Shown one piece after another: positions 44,849-54,195 of a stretch of 64,000 nt of DNA. Position 1 is the first letter of the stretch. The number at the start of each line of letters is the position of its first letter. A program made the translations under genes and the position numbers. Under the pieces are notes generated by a model, which was not told where the DNA came from, ran no database searches, and saw only the letters and a program-made list of their open reading frames with translations. The stretch lies in the NCBI GenBank assembly GCA_019237115.1, contig JAFAHS010000249.1, positions 1 to 64,000 of the forward strand, given 5' to 3'. The DNA comes from Deltaproteobacteria bacterium (GTDB taxonomy: Bacteria; Desulfobacterota; Binatia; Binatales; Binataceae).

Positions 44849-46369
44849 TCAGTCATAGACGCCATCGACGAACCATCGATCCGAACGCGGATCGCGGAAC
44901 GCGCGGTACACGCAGCCGTCGTCCAGTTCCAATTCGTAGTAGTCGCGGCAAAATGCCGATGCGGGCGACTCGCCGTCGCCGTTGCGCCACCATTCGCCGT
45001 CGCGCCGCCACGGACCCGCAATCGAAATCACGCGCGCGCCCAGCCGCGGCCCGCGCACGAACTCCGGTATCCCGCGCACGCTCATCACCTCGACTTCCAG
45101 CGCGGGTCGAATCGCGCGAATCACCAGCCGCGTGATGTGGTCGACGGGCTTAACCCGCGACGGGTTCAGGCACGGGGGCGGCGGTTGGAATGCATCGAGG
45201 CGCACCGCTTCCGGGCGATGGGTATTGTCGGCGGTGAGCATCCCGACGTTCTCCGGACCGCACAGCGCCGCCAGGCGCGCGATGGTGGTTTCGAGCTTGT
45301 CGGGTGCCGGCGCGGGCGGCAGAAACATGTCTGCCTGTGCGGGACGCCCGGCACGCGGGGTTATTTCAATCCGAATCGTGTCCGCGGGGGCCTCGGGCGG
45401 AGCAGCTTCCAGACTCAAACTGATCAGCGTCAGAATCGCGCGGGCATCGTTGGTCGGGGCCGCCAGAGCAACCCGACGTGCGTTGATGCGATGGTCGGTC
45501 AGCCCCAGAGTCAGCAACAGACCCCCGGCGACCAGACCGCGCATCTCTATCCGCTCGACCAGCCGATCCAGAATCGCGCGCATGACGAACGCGAGCGGCT
45601 CCAAGGTTTCGATTCCGTATTCCAACTCCACCGATTCGGTGAACACCTCGGCGCGGCCGCGCGGGTGCAGTGGACGCGGACTCTCCCCGCGCGCCAGCCG
45701 CGCCAGTTCCATGCCCCGGCGGCCGAGCCGGCTCCCGAGCGCATCGGGATTGAGTCGGGCCAGGTCGCCCAACCGTTTGAGGCCCCAGCGCGCGAGGGTG
45801 GCCTCCAATTCCTCGCCCCCCTCACGCGCCGCGAGATTCAAGGCATCGATTGGCAGCCAATCGATAAACTCGCGCTCGCGGCGCTCGGGAATTACCCGCC
45901 TGCCGCCGCAACACGCCGCCAGCCGTGCGATCTCGCGGTTGGCGGCAATTCCCACCGCGGCATCCATCCCGACGCGCTGCACGCGGCGCATCAATTCGGC
46001 GGCCAAAGCTTCTTCCGATTCGTAAAAGCGGCCCAGCCCCGCAAGATCGAGCCACACGCATCCAGCCTCGCCCGGCTCCACCACCGGAGAGACCGACTCC
46101 GCGGCGTCCGCGAGAGCCTCGGCCGCGGACTGCTCTGCCGCCGCCGATCGTGGCATCACGGTGAGCTGCGCGGTCAGCGCGCGCGCCTGTGCCAACGTCA
46201 TTCCGACGCGCACGCCGTGCCGGGCCGCAACTTCGGAGACCGACAGAATCTCGGCGTGCGCCGCATGACTATCGCTGATAACCAGCGCCGCGCCAGCCAG
46301 CGAGGAATCCGAACGGATCACTGCCGCGACCGAAAAATTTGCGACCAAAATGCAGGCGATGCGCGACAT
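44849..46369 (-). CDS. imuB: ImuB, Y-family polymerase-like mutasome protein
   Basis: 506 residues. ImuB is a catalytically inactive Y-family polymerase that links DnaE2 to the sliding clamp. The first motif (usually DMDAFFASVE) reads VANFSVAAVIRS, so the first metal Asp is gone, as expected. GCVWLDLAGLGRFY resembles the second motif. A helix-hairpin and little-finger region follows, then PAQADMFLPP (about 340), a QxxMF-type clamp-binding motif. The ATG at 46369 lies 8 nt after imuA; the longer frame covers imuA only. Confidence 0.95.
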   Translation of the reverse strand: MSRIACILVANFSVAAVIRSDSSLAGAALVISDSHAAHAEILSVSEVAARHGVRVGMTLAQARALTAQLTVMPRSAAAEQSAAEALADAAESVSPVVEPGEAGCVWLDLAGLGRFYESEEALAAELMRRVQRVGMDAAVGIAANREIARLAACCGGRRVIPERREREFIDWLPIDALNLAAREGGEELEATLARWGLKRLGDLARLNPDALGSRLGRRGMELARLARGESPRPLHPRGRAEVFTESVELEYGIETLEPLAFVMRAILDRLVERIEMRGLVAGGLLLTLGLTDHRINARRVALAAPTNDARAILTLISLSLEAAPPEAPADTIRIEITPRAGRPAQADMFLPPAPAPDKLETTIARLAALCGPENVGMLTADNTHRPEAVRLDAFQPPPPCLNPSRVKPVDHITRLVIRAIRPALEVEVMSVRGIPEFVRGPRLGARVISIAGPWRRDGEWWRNGDGESPASAFCRDYYELELDDGCVYRAFRDPRSDRWFVDGVYD

Positions 46370-46377
46370 GACGACCG

Positions 46378-47193
46378 TTATGCGTTGGAAGCATCGAGCC
46401 TCAACGGGGCAGCGGCACGCGACCGGTGTATTTCCGCAAATGACGGTGCCAGCGGATCGATCGCGCCGCACAGAACTACACTGCCGCCGGTGCGCCCCAG
46501 CTTGTTGTGCACGGTTGCGGTATGGATAACGCACCCGTCGAACACGGCGGGCGATGCCGGGGTCAGCCGGTTGAACGAGGTCTCCAGGCGGGTGAGCTTG
46601 AGGCTTAGCGCGGCAAACGTTCCGCAGATGCGGTGCGGGGCAATTACCACCACCGCCGTACCGCTGCGCTCCGCTTCACGTGCCAGCCGCAGCGCGATGT
46701 TCTGCGGGAGCGGCGCGCTCACACCGACATCGATCACGACCAGCCCGAAACCGCCGGCTTTTAACACCAGTTCGGCGGCCTTGAAGACGGCGGAGAACCG
46801 GTAGCGGCGGAAGCGACCCGACGAATCAAACCCGTGCCCGCGGCGATCGCTCACCGATGCCCACAGGACTCGATCCAGGTTCGCACTGCCTGCGGCGATA
46901 TCGGCGGGAGCAAAGCTTCGCGATTCTTCTATCCATGCGACAACTTCACCGGCACGGGTTGCAGCGGCTACAAAGCGAGCACCAATCGTGGTGCGGCCGG
47001 AGCCGACCTGCCCGACAATCTCGCTTACGCGGCCGCGCACCAGACCGCCATCGATGAGCGCGTCGAGTGCCGCGATTCCCGAACTCAAGCGCCGATGCTT
47101 CACGGTCAGTTCGTGACCTCGAACCACCGCCGCGCAGAGTTGAGTCGGTTCGATCGGGGAACCATCGGGCCTCAGAAGACTGACAGCGGCCAT
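46378..47193 (-). CDS. imuA: ImuA, RecA-like mutasome protein
   Basis: 271 residues, first gene of the imuA-imuB-dnaE2 mutagenesis cassette. It is a RecA/SulA-related ATPase-fold protein with GQVGSGRTT as P loop (about 61-69) and a hydrophobic VVIDVG strand in the Walker B position. It begins with a poorly conserved 30-residue segment. A TTCGC-N6-TTCGC repeat lies 10-25 nt before the ATG, shared with lexA, and suggests LexA repression. Confidence 0.93.
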   Translation of the reverse strand: MAAVSLLRPDGSPIEPTQLCAAVVRGHELTVKHRRLSSGIAALDALIDGGLVRGRVSEIVGQVGSGRTTIGARFVAAATRAGEVVAWIEESRSFAPADIAAGSANLDRVLWASVSDRRGHGFDSSGRFRRYRFSAVFKAAELVLKAGGFGLVVIDVGVSAPLPQNIALRLAREAERSGTAVVVIAPHRICGTFAALSLKLTRLETSFNRLTPASPAVFDGCVIHTATVHNKLGRTGGSVVLCGAIDPLAPSFAEIHRSRAAAPLRLDASNA

Positions 47194-47202
47194 GGAACTA
47201 TC

Positions 47203-47218
47203 TTCGCTTTTGTTTCGC
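47203..47218 (+). promoter_or_regulatory. Candidate LexA operator upstream of imuA
   Basis: TTCGC TTTTGT TTCGC, a direct repeat with an 11-base period, preceded by C. It is the same pattern as at 23598-23613 before lexA but in the opposite orientation relative to the gene. It lies directly before imuA, where a repressor would cover the transcript start or leader. Confidence 0.55.
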
Positions 47219-47244
47219 TTTTAAGTCCAAGCCAGGCCGGGAAA

Positions 47245-47273
47245 AAGTCATAAGTATTTGATTTATAAGACTT
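47245..47273. repeat. AT-rich imperfect inverted repeat before imuA and the flavoprotein gene
   Basis: AAGTC (47245-47249) and ATAA (47250-47253) on the left pair with TTAT (47263-47266) and GACTT (47269-47273) on the right, with two extra bases on the right arm. It lies in the AT-richest part of the divergent region and may be an operator or promoter element for either gene. Confidence 0.4.
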
Positions 47274-47361
47274 TCTTTTGAACTATCGCGCACATGATCA
47301 ATGTCCTCTACCCTTGGTGGTCCCGTATCCGGTTGCTTTAGAATTCATTCCAGGACCCGGG

Positions 47362-48516
47362 ATGGATTTCGACGTAATTGTCGTGGGAGTGGGCGGCATG
47401 GGCAGTGCCGCCGCATGGCAACTTGCCCGTCGTGGACGGCGCGTGCTGGGCATCGAGCGATTCGACATCCCGCATGCGATGGGATCTTCGCCTGGCGTGA
47501 CCCGCATCATCCGGCTGCCCTACTACGAAGATCCCCGCTACGTTCCGCTGTTGCGGCGTGCCTATGAGCTGTGGCGCGAAATCGAGGCGGTGGCAGGCGA
47601 GCGCTTACTGGTAACGACCGGCTCGATCGATGCGAGCCCGGAAGACGCCGCGCTGTTCCAGGGCGCGCTGGCCTCCGCGCGCGAGCATCAGCTTGCTTAC
47701 GAAGTCCTGACCGGCGCGCAGGTCTCCGCAAGATTTCCCGCTTATCGGCTGCCTGCCACTCACCGCGCGATTTACCAGCCCGACGGAGGATTTATAACTT
47801 CCGAGCGCGCCATCGTGGCTCACGTTCGCGCGGCCCAGTCCGCCGGAGCGGAGATTCATGCGCGCGAGCGCGTGATCGAATGGGCGCCGCACGGGACGGA
47901 AAGTGTATCGGTCATCACCGACCAGGGCCGCTACCGGGCGCGGCATCTGGTGCTGACGGCGGGCGCGTGGATTGGAGAATTGGCGGCTGTGCTCAAGCAG
48001 GTTGCAATACCGGAGCGGCAGGTGCTGGCGTGGCTGCAACCTCGGCGGCCGGAGTGGTTCGAACCGTCCCGTTTCCCGGTCTTCAACCTTGCCGTGGATG
48101 AGGGCCGTTACTACGGATTGCCGGTGTTCGAGGTTCCCGGCTTCAAATTCGGCCGCTATCACCATCGCGGCGAAACCTTTTCGACCGCCGACCACCTGCG
48201 CCGCGAGCCCGACGCGGTAGACGAGCGACTATTGCGCCAATTCGCCGCGCGCTATTTTCCCGAGGGCACCGGACCGACCATGGCGCTGCGTACCTGCATG
48301 TTTACCAACACGGTCGACGAACACTTCGTCATCGATCGCCATCCGGCGTGTCCGCAGGTGATTCTGGCCTCGCCGTGCTCCGGGCATGGCTACAAGTTCT
48401 GTAGCGTGATCGGTGAAATTCTTGCCGAATTGGCCAGCGGCGACGGACGCACCCGCCACCAGATCGAGTTCCTGCGCCTTTCACGGCCGGCCCTGAGAAC
48501 GGGAGCTGAGCAATGA
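47362..48516 (+). CDS. Monomeric sarcosine oxidase-like FAD-dependent oxidoreductase
   Basis: 384 residues of the monomeric sarcosine oxidase / N-methyltryptophan oxidase family. The dinucleotide fold begins at once: DVIVVGVGGMGSAAAWQLA, then IERFDIPHAMGSSPGVTRIIR. The C-terminal ASPCSGHGYKF contains the Cys to which FAD is covalently bound in this family. The ATG at 47362 gives the standard N-terminus. Oxidises a secondary amine, probably N-methyl amino acid, giving aldehyde and peroxide. Its stop overlaps the amidohydrolase ATG (ATGA). Confidence 0.9.
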   Translation: MDFDVIVVGVGGMGSAAAWQLARRGRRVLGIERFDIPHAMGSSPGVTRIIRLPYYEDPRYVPLLRRAYELWREIEAVAGERLLVTTGSIDASPEDAALFQGALASAREHQLAYEVLTGAQVSARFPAYRLPATHRAIYQPDGGFITSERAIVAHVRAAQSAGAEIHARERVIEWAPHGTESVSVITDQGRYRARHLVLTAGAWIGELAAVLKQVAIPERQVLAWLQPRRPEWFEPSRFPVFNLAVDEGRYYGLPVFEVPGFKFGRYHHRGETFSTADHLRREPDAVDERLLRQFAARYFPEGTGPTMALRTCMFTNTVDEHFVIDRHPACPQVILASPCSGHGYKFCSVIGEILAELASGDGRTRHQIEFLRLSRPALRTGAEQ

Positions 48517-50177
48517 GCGATATCACCGTCTTCGTCGCGCGCAGGATCTTGACCATGGATCCCGGCCGGCCAACGGCCAGCGCGATCGCGGTCCGCGATG
48601 GGCGCATCCTGTCGGTCGGAACCATCGAATCGATGCAACCGTGGCTTAGACGCTACTCGCATACCATCGATGAGACCTTCGCGGATCTGGTGCTGTTGCC
48701 GGGCTTTATCGATCCGCACACCCATCTGGCTCAATCGGGCACGTATATGTTCCTGAACTACCTCGGTCCGATTCCGTCGCCCGCCCCGGATCGGATCAAC
48801 CCCGCGCTGCCCACGCGGGATGCGGTGATGGCTCGACTGCACGAGCTTCACGCGGAAATCCGACCGGCGTCGGAACCACTGTTGGCGTGGGGATTCGATC
48901 CGGGCATGCAGGGCGGCCATCTCCATCGCGATGAACTGGATTTGATTTCAAGGGAACGTCCGGTCGCGATCCTCTCGTACGCGCCGCATTTCGTTTATGC
49001 GAACAGCGCGATGCTCAAGTTGTTGGGCGCCGATGAATCGCTCCGGATGCACGGCGTTGGCCGCGACGCCGATGGGCGACTCAACGGGCGCTTTATCGAA
49101 ATGGAGGCGCTCAACTACGCCCTCGCTCCGCTGCGCGGCCATTTCGTGGGGAAGGATAAGCAAGCACTGGGTCTGCGCCGCATGGCCCAGGTTGCGCAGC
49201 ACGCGGGCGTAACCACCACCGCTGACATGTTGTTTGGCGCGCGCAATTTCGAATCAGAGTGGCGCTTGCAGAACTCCGTGGTCAGCGACCCGGCGTTTCC
49301 GCTGCGAATGGTGCTGGTGCCGTACGAAGGCGCGATTCGCAAACGATTTGCGGAGGATGCGGCCGCCTGTGTCGCGGACCTGGAGGCACGCGCGACCGAC
49401 AAGCTGCGCTTTCACGGCGTCAAGTTCTTCAGCGACGGTTCGTACCCCGCCATGTCGCTGCGGGTGCGTCCACCCGGCTACCTGGACGGTGGCAACGGGC
49501 TGCGCGGCGATATTCCGTGGGACCAACTTGCCGAGCGCATGCTGCCGTTCTGGAAGGCCGGCGTGCAGATTCATGCTCATGCCAACGGCGACGAGGCGAT
49601 CGATGCGGTGCTCAACGCGCTCGCGAAGCTGCAATCGATTCATCCGCGTTTCGACCATCGGCTGACGATCGAGCACTACTGCATAAGCACTCCCGACCAG
49701 GCGCGACGGCTCAAGGCGCTGGGTGGACTGGCGAGCGTGAATTGCTACTTCGTCCACTTCCGTAGCCTGATTCACAGCGAGCAGGCGTTCGGGCCGGATC
49801 GCGCCGAAGCGACGGCGCGGCTTGGTTTGCTGGAGCGCAAGGGCGTCACCTTCGCACTGCATTCCGACTTTTCGCTGGTGGTCGCCCCGCTCGATCCGCT
49901 GTTGTCGGTGTGGATCGCGGTAAATCGGCTCGCGGCGGACGGCGTAACCGTGCAGGCACCGGGGGAACGCATCGGAGTCGAGCGCGCACTGCGCGCAGTC
50001 ACGATCGATGCGGCATACGTGCTGGGGATGGAGCGCGAAATCGGAAGTCTCGAGGTCGGTAAGTTCGCCGACTTTTCGGTCCTGTCAGATGATCCGACCG
50101 CGGTCGATCGATCGGCAATCCGCGATCTGCGGGTGTGGGGTACCGTGCTCGGCGGCCACCCGCTGCCTGGCGTTTAA
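48513..50177 (+). CDS. YtcJ-like amidohydrolase
   Basis: 554 residues of the amidohydrolase superfamily, YtcJ/Amidohydro_3 branch. N-terminal sandwich domain with ARRILTMDPGRP, then the metal motif FIDPHTHLAQSG, a long insert, HAHANGDEAID, EHYC and HSDFSLV with the late catalytic Asp, and the C-terminal AAYVLGMEREIGSLEVGKFADFSVL. Substrate unknown, but ATGA coupling to an amine oxidase suggests an N-acyl or N-alkyl compound degraded by both. Confidence 0.92.
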   Translation: MSDITVFVARRILTMDPGRPTASAIAVRDGRILSVGTIESMQPWLRRYSHTIDETFADLVLLPGFIDPHTHLAQSGTYMFLNYLGPIPSPAPDRINPALPTRDAVMARLHELHAEIRPASEPLLAWGFDPGMQGGHLHRDELDLISRERPVAILSYAPHFVYANSAMLKLLGADESLRMHGVGRDADGRLNGRFIEMEALNYALAPLRGHFVGKDKQALGLRRMAQVAQHAGVTTTADMLFGARNFESEWRLQNSVVSDPAFPLRMVLVPYEGAIRKRFAEDAAACVADLEARATDKLRFHGVKFFSDGSYPAMSLRVRPPGYLDGGNGLRGDIPWDQLAERMLPFWKAGVQIHAHANGDEAIDAVLNALAKLQSIHPRFDHRLTIEHYCISTPDQARRLKALGGLASVNCYFVHFRSLIHSEQAFGPDRAEATARLGLLERKGVTFALHSDFSLVVAPLDPLLSVWIAVNRLAADGVTVQAPGERIGVERALRAVTIDAAYVLGMEREIGSLEVGKFADFSVLSDDPTAVDRSAIRDLRVWGTVLGGHPLPGV

Positions 50178-50245
50178 GTTTAAGCTTCGGTCCGAAAGCC
50201 GTCGCTATGCTCCCCGGAGCGGCACGGTCCTTGGCTTTTGCCCGC

Positions 50246-51155
50246 TCAGAGAATTCGTTTCGCTTCCTCGAAATCGACCAGGCCCAGGCGACCGCCATAG
50301 GTCGACGGATGGTACGAATGGTAGCCGAGCAGATGCTGGACCCGGGAGGGCAGCCGGCGCGCGACATCGATTGGGACTGCCAGGTGGTGGCACTCTTCCG
50401 GGCGCAGCCATCCGAGTACCCAGCTCAGGTGCATTCCGTAGCGCCAGCGATCGGTAGTGCGATTTTCCCCCGCCGCATGAATGACCTTGCCGCTGTAGAA
50501 AAGCACTGAACCCGCCCGCATGACGGCCTGGGTGATTTTCATGCGCGGCCGGCGCGCGCGCCCCGTCGCTCCAGCGGTGGCTGCCCGGCGCAACCTGGGT
50601 CGCACCGCTTTCGACGTCGAAGTCGCTCAAGGCGAACATGCAGCTCACGGTGACTTCCGGCGCGGGCCACGGAAAGTGCGGCCAGTTGGCGCAGTCGCGG
50701 TGAAGCAGCTGGGCGGGTTCGCCAGGGCCGATCACCATCATCTGGCCGGTGTTGAGCCAGTAGCTTCCGCAGTTGGGAAGCAGAAAGTGGTCGGCGTATT
50801 GTTTGAGTCTCGCATCAAGCAGCAGTTCGACGAAGGTCGGTGACTTCGCCGCAAGGCCGCAGAAGCGCTTGGTACGAGACCCATGAAAAAGCTGCCAACC
50901 CCTGGCGGCTTCCTTGCTGCCGGGCTCGCTGCCATCGACAAACGGCTGCAATTCTGACCGCAGACGAGCGAGTGCAGCGGAGGAAAGAAAATCGCGCACG
51001 ATAATCCCGCCATCGGCTTCGATGACCGGGATTATTTGCGACATGGGAGCCTCCCGCCCCACGGTCACCAGCGCCGAGGCGCTTCCGTCGGGGGTCGCGG
51101 ACACACCTTCATTCAGATGGCGAATTGCCTCGCGGATGGGCGCGTTTTCCGACAT
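50246..51155 (-). pseudogene. Phytanoyl-CoA dioxygenase (PhyH)-family gene with a frameshift
   Basis: The first part (from the ATG at 51155) has an intact PhyH start with EADGGIIVRDFLSSAAL, the iron ligands HRD in QLLHRDCANW and VAPGSHRW. The reading then shifts: the rest, AGSVLFYSGKVIHAAGENRTTDRW with the distal His and the oxoglutarate Arg, and ending VDFEEAKRIL, is in another frame. The joint lies in a GC run near 50542-50565, and the total length is one base more than a multiple of three. It is either a recent inactivation or a sequencing error in a GC tract. Fe(II)/2-oxoglutarate dioxygenase if repaired. Confidence 0.85.
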
Positions 51156-51373
51156 TGCCTTGACCTCGCGATCGAGGGCTGAGTCTAGTACAGCCGCCGG
51201 CGGCTGTCGCGAACCGGGCTCGAGCACGCGCCGACCCGGGGCCGGGGCAGTGCGAAGGCGCCAGACCGGCGGTGCGCATTCGCGTGGCACGGAAACCGCG
51301 CTCGGCCACTTGCGACCAACCGCCGGTCCGAGCAGAACCTGAGCCCTCGACCGGAGGGGAGAGTTGCCGCTCG

Positions 51374-54121
51374 TTACACGTCCTTGAAGGTTGCCTTCTT
51401 CTGCTTCGACTCAACCGCGGCCTGTGCTGCGGCAAGCCGCGCGACCGGAATCCGGTAGGGCGAGCAGGACACGTAGTCGAGTCCGAGGCGATGGCAGGTT
51501 TTTACGCTGGCCGGATCGCCGCCGTGCTCTCCGCAGATTCCGATCTTGAGCTTCTTGTTTGCCTTGCGACCGCGTTCGATCGCCATCTTCATGAGGTCCG
51601 CCACTCCGCTGGCATCGAGTTCCTGGAACGGATCCTTCCGGTAGATGCCGCGGGTGACGTAATCGCCGAGGAACTTCGCTGAATCGTCGCGCGACAGGCC
51701 GTAGGTCATCTGCGTCAGGTCGTTGGTTCCAAACGAGAAGAATTCCGCCGACTTTGCGATTTCCCCGGCCAGCACGCACGCGCGCGGAACTTCGACCATG
51801 GTCCCTACCGTGAAGGCGACCTTGGTTCCGGTCGCGGCGAAGACGTCCCTTGCCACGGCATGAATCTCCTGGGCCAGCAGGTCGAATTCCTTCTTGTCGC
51901 CAATCAGGGGCAGCATGATCTCGGGCAGCGCCCGGACACCCTGTTTACGCAGCGCGCAGGCCGCTTCCAGGATGGCGCGCGCCTGTGCCCGGTAGATTTC
52001 CGGATAGCTGATTCCCAGGCGCGACCCGCGATGACCCAACATCGGGTTGAATTCGAACAGGCTATCGCGCACCTGCTTCAGATGAGCGGCGGAAACACCG
52101 ATTTTGGCCGCGAGATCGGCGATCTCCGCGTCTTCCTTCGGCAGAAATTCGTGCAACGGGGGATCGAGGAGCCGAATGGTGACCGGCAGCCCCTTCATCT
52201 CGCGCAAGATTCCCTCAAAGTCCTGCCGTTGCATGGGCAGGATTTTCCTGAGCGCTGCGATGCGCTGGTCGAGGTTCTCCGCCATGATCATCTGGCGGAC
52301 TGCCTCGATGCGCTCGGGATCGAAGAACATGTGCTCGGTGCGGCAGAGCCCGATGCCCTCGGCGCCGAACTCGCGCGCAATCCGGGCATCGCCGGGGGTG
52401 TCGGCGTTGGCCCACACCCCAAGGCTGCGCTCGCGGTCGGCCCACGCCATGAATTTCTTGAGGAACGATGGCATCTCGGGCTTCACCGTCGGGACGCGGC
52501 CGAAAATCACTTCCCCGGCCGAACCATCGAGGGTGATGTACTCGCCGCGGTGGACGACGCGACCGTTGGCGGACAGGGTGCCCGCCGCGTAGTTGATTTG
52601 CAGCGCGGTCGAACCGGCAACGCAACATTTGCCCATCCCGCGCGCCACCACCGCCGCGTGACTGGTCATTCCGCCGCGCGCGGTGAGAATGCCTTCGGCG
52701 ACCTGCATGCCATGGATGTCTTCCGGCGAGGTCTCTATTCGCACCAGGATAACCGGTCGTCCCGCGGCGCTGACCGCGACCGCTTCATCGGCAGAGAAGG
52801 CGACTTCGCCGAACACCGCTCCCGGCGAAGCCGGCAGGCCGCGCGCGATCACTTCTTTTTTGCTCATCGGGTCCAGGCGTGGATGGAGAAACTGCTCGAG
52901 GGTCTCGGGCTCAACCCGGGTGAGCGCGGTCGCACGATCGATCAGCTTTTCCTCCGCCATCTCCACCGCGATTCGCACCGCCGCTTCCGCGGTGCGCTTG
53001 CCGTTGCGGGTCTGCAGCATGAACAGGCGCCCGCGCTCGATGGTGAACTCCATGTCCTGGCAATCGCGGAAGTGATGTTCCAGGCGCTTGGAGATGTTGA
53101 GCAACTCCTTGTAGACCGCGGGGAACAGTTCTTCGAGGGTCGCGAATTTCGCGGCCCGGTCCGATTCGCCGAGGTTGTTGCGCGCGGCCCATTTGCGGCC
53201 CGCGGCCAGACTGATTTGCAACGGAGTACGAATTCCGGCCACCACATCCTCGCCCTGGGCGTTGGGCAGGAACTCGCCGTAGATTCCTTTTTGACCGGTG
53301 CCGGGGTCGCGGGTGAAGGCGACTCCGGTCGCGCAGTCACTGCCCAGGTTGCCAAATACCATCGATTGCACGGTGACCGCGGTGCCCCAGTCGCCGGGAA
53401 TGTTGTTGATGCGCCGGTAGGTGATCGCGCGGTCGTTGTTCCAGGAGCCAAACACCGCGCCGATCGCTTCCCAGAGCTGCTCGTCGGGATCCTGGGGAAG
53501 GTCGCGACCCACCCGCCGCCCGATAAGCGCGCGGAACTCGTCGACCAGCTCCTTCAGATCGTCGACTTTGAGCTCGACGTCTTCGGACACCCCGCGCGCC
53601 GCCTTCTTGTGGTCGATCAGCTCTTCAAAGGGATCGGGATCGTTCTTGTTCTCGGGCTTGAGCTTCAACACCACGTCGCCGTACATCTGGCAGAAGCGAC
53701 GATACGAATCCCACGCGAAGCGGGGATTGCCGGATACCGTCTCGAGACCTTTTACGGTTTCATCGTTGAGGCCGAGATTCAGGACCGTGTCCATCATCCC
53801 CGGCATCGAGACCCGTGCTCCCGAACGCACCGAAACCAGCAACGGGTTGGTCGCGTCGCCGAAGCTGCGGCCCAGGGCTTTTTCCATCCGCGCGACGCTT
53901 TTCTTGACCCCGGCGGCAAGACCCTTCGGATAGCTACTCTTGTTGTCATAGTAATAGTTGCAAACCCGGGTCGAGATGGTGAATCCGGGCGGGACCGGGA
54001 GCTTGAGCGATGCCATTTCGGCGAGGTTCGCCCCCTTGCCGCCGAGCAGTTCGCGCATTGCCGCGCGGCCTTCCGCGACACCCGCGCCAAAAAAATAAAT
54101 TTCAGGATGAACACGCGCCAT
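51374..54121 (-). CDS. ppdK: Pyruvate, phosphate dikinase
   Basis: 915 residues. Interconverts pyruvate, ATP and phosphate with PEP, AMP and pyrophosphate. N-terminal nucleotide-binding domain starts ELLGGKGANLAEMASL; the phospho-His domain has GGMTSHAAVVARGMGKCC; the C-terminal barrel has FGTNDLTQMTYG and GICGEHGGDP with the catalytic Cys. The ATG at 54121 gives the usual start. It may serve gluconeogenesis or PPi-based glycolysis. It follows glyS by 74 nt. Confidence 0.97.
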   Translation of the reverse strand: MARVHPEIYFFGAGVAEGRAAMRELLGGKGANLAEMASLKLPVPPGFTISTRVCNYYYDNKSSYPKGLAAGVKKSVARMEKALGRSFGDATNPLLVSVRSGARVSMPGMMDTVLNLGLNDETVKGLETVSGNPRFAWDSYRRFCQMYGDVVLKLKPENKNDPDPFEELIDHKKAARGVSEDVELKVDDLKELVDEFRALIGRRVGRDLPQDPDEQLWEAIGAVFGSWNNDRAITYRRINNIPGDWGTAVTVQSMVFGNLGSDCATGVAFTRDPGTGQKGIYGEFLPNAQGEDVVAGIRTPLQISLAAGRKWAARNNLGESDRAAKFATLEELFPAVYKELLNISKRLEHHFRDCQDMEFTIERGRLFMLQTRNGKRTAEAAVRIAVEMAEEKLIDRATALTRVEPETLEQFLHPRLDPMSKKEVIARGLPASPGAVFGEVAFSADEAVAVSAAGRPVILVRIETSPEDIHGMQVAEGILTARGGMTSHAAVVARGMGKCCVAGSTALQINYAAGTLSANGRVVHRGEYITLDGSAGEVIFGRVPTVKPEMPSFLKKFMAWADRERSLGVWANADTPGDARIAREFGAEGIGLCRTEHMFFDPERIEAVRQMIMAENLDQRIAALRKILPMQRQDFEGILREMKGLPVTIRLLDPPLHEFLPKEDAEIADLAAKIGVSAAHLKQVRDSLFEFNPMLGHRGSRLGISYPEIYRAQARAILEAACALRKQGVRALPEIMLPLIGDKKEFDLLAQEIHAVARDVFAATGTKVAFTVGTMVEVPRACVLAGEIAKSAEFFSFGTNDLTQMTYGLSRDDSAKFLGDYVTRGIYRKDPFQELDASGVADLMKMAIERGRKANKKLKIGICGEHGGDPASVKTCHRLGLDYVSCSPYRIPVARLAAAQAAVESKQKKATFKDV

Positions 54122-54195
54122 TTCGAATCTCAGTCTCCAGCTCCGCGCCATGCGGGGTGATTTCTACAGTTCAAGTCTAGTTCCTCTGGCCGATT

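Noticed and set aside
42758..46804. Very long open frame on the plus strand opposite dnaE2 and imuB
   Set aside because: Its composition (His, Arg and Gln-rich) is that of an antisense shadow in GC-rich DNA; the minus-strand genes have clear families and catalytic motifs.
51860..54160. 766-codon open frame opposite pyruvate phosphate dikinase
   Set aside because: Antisense shadow; no recognisable domain, and ppdK on the other strand is complete.
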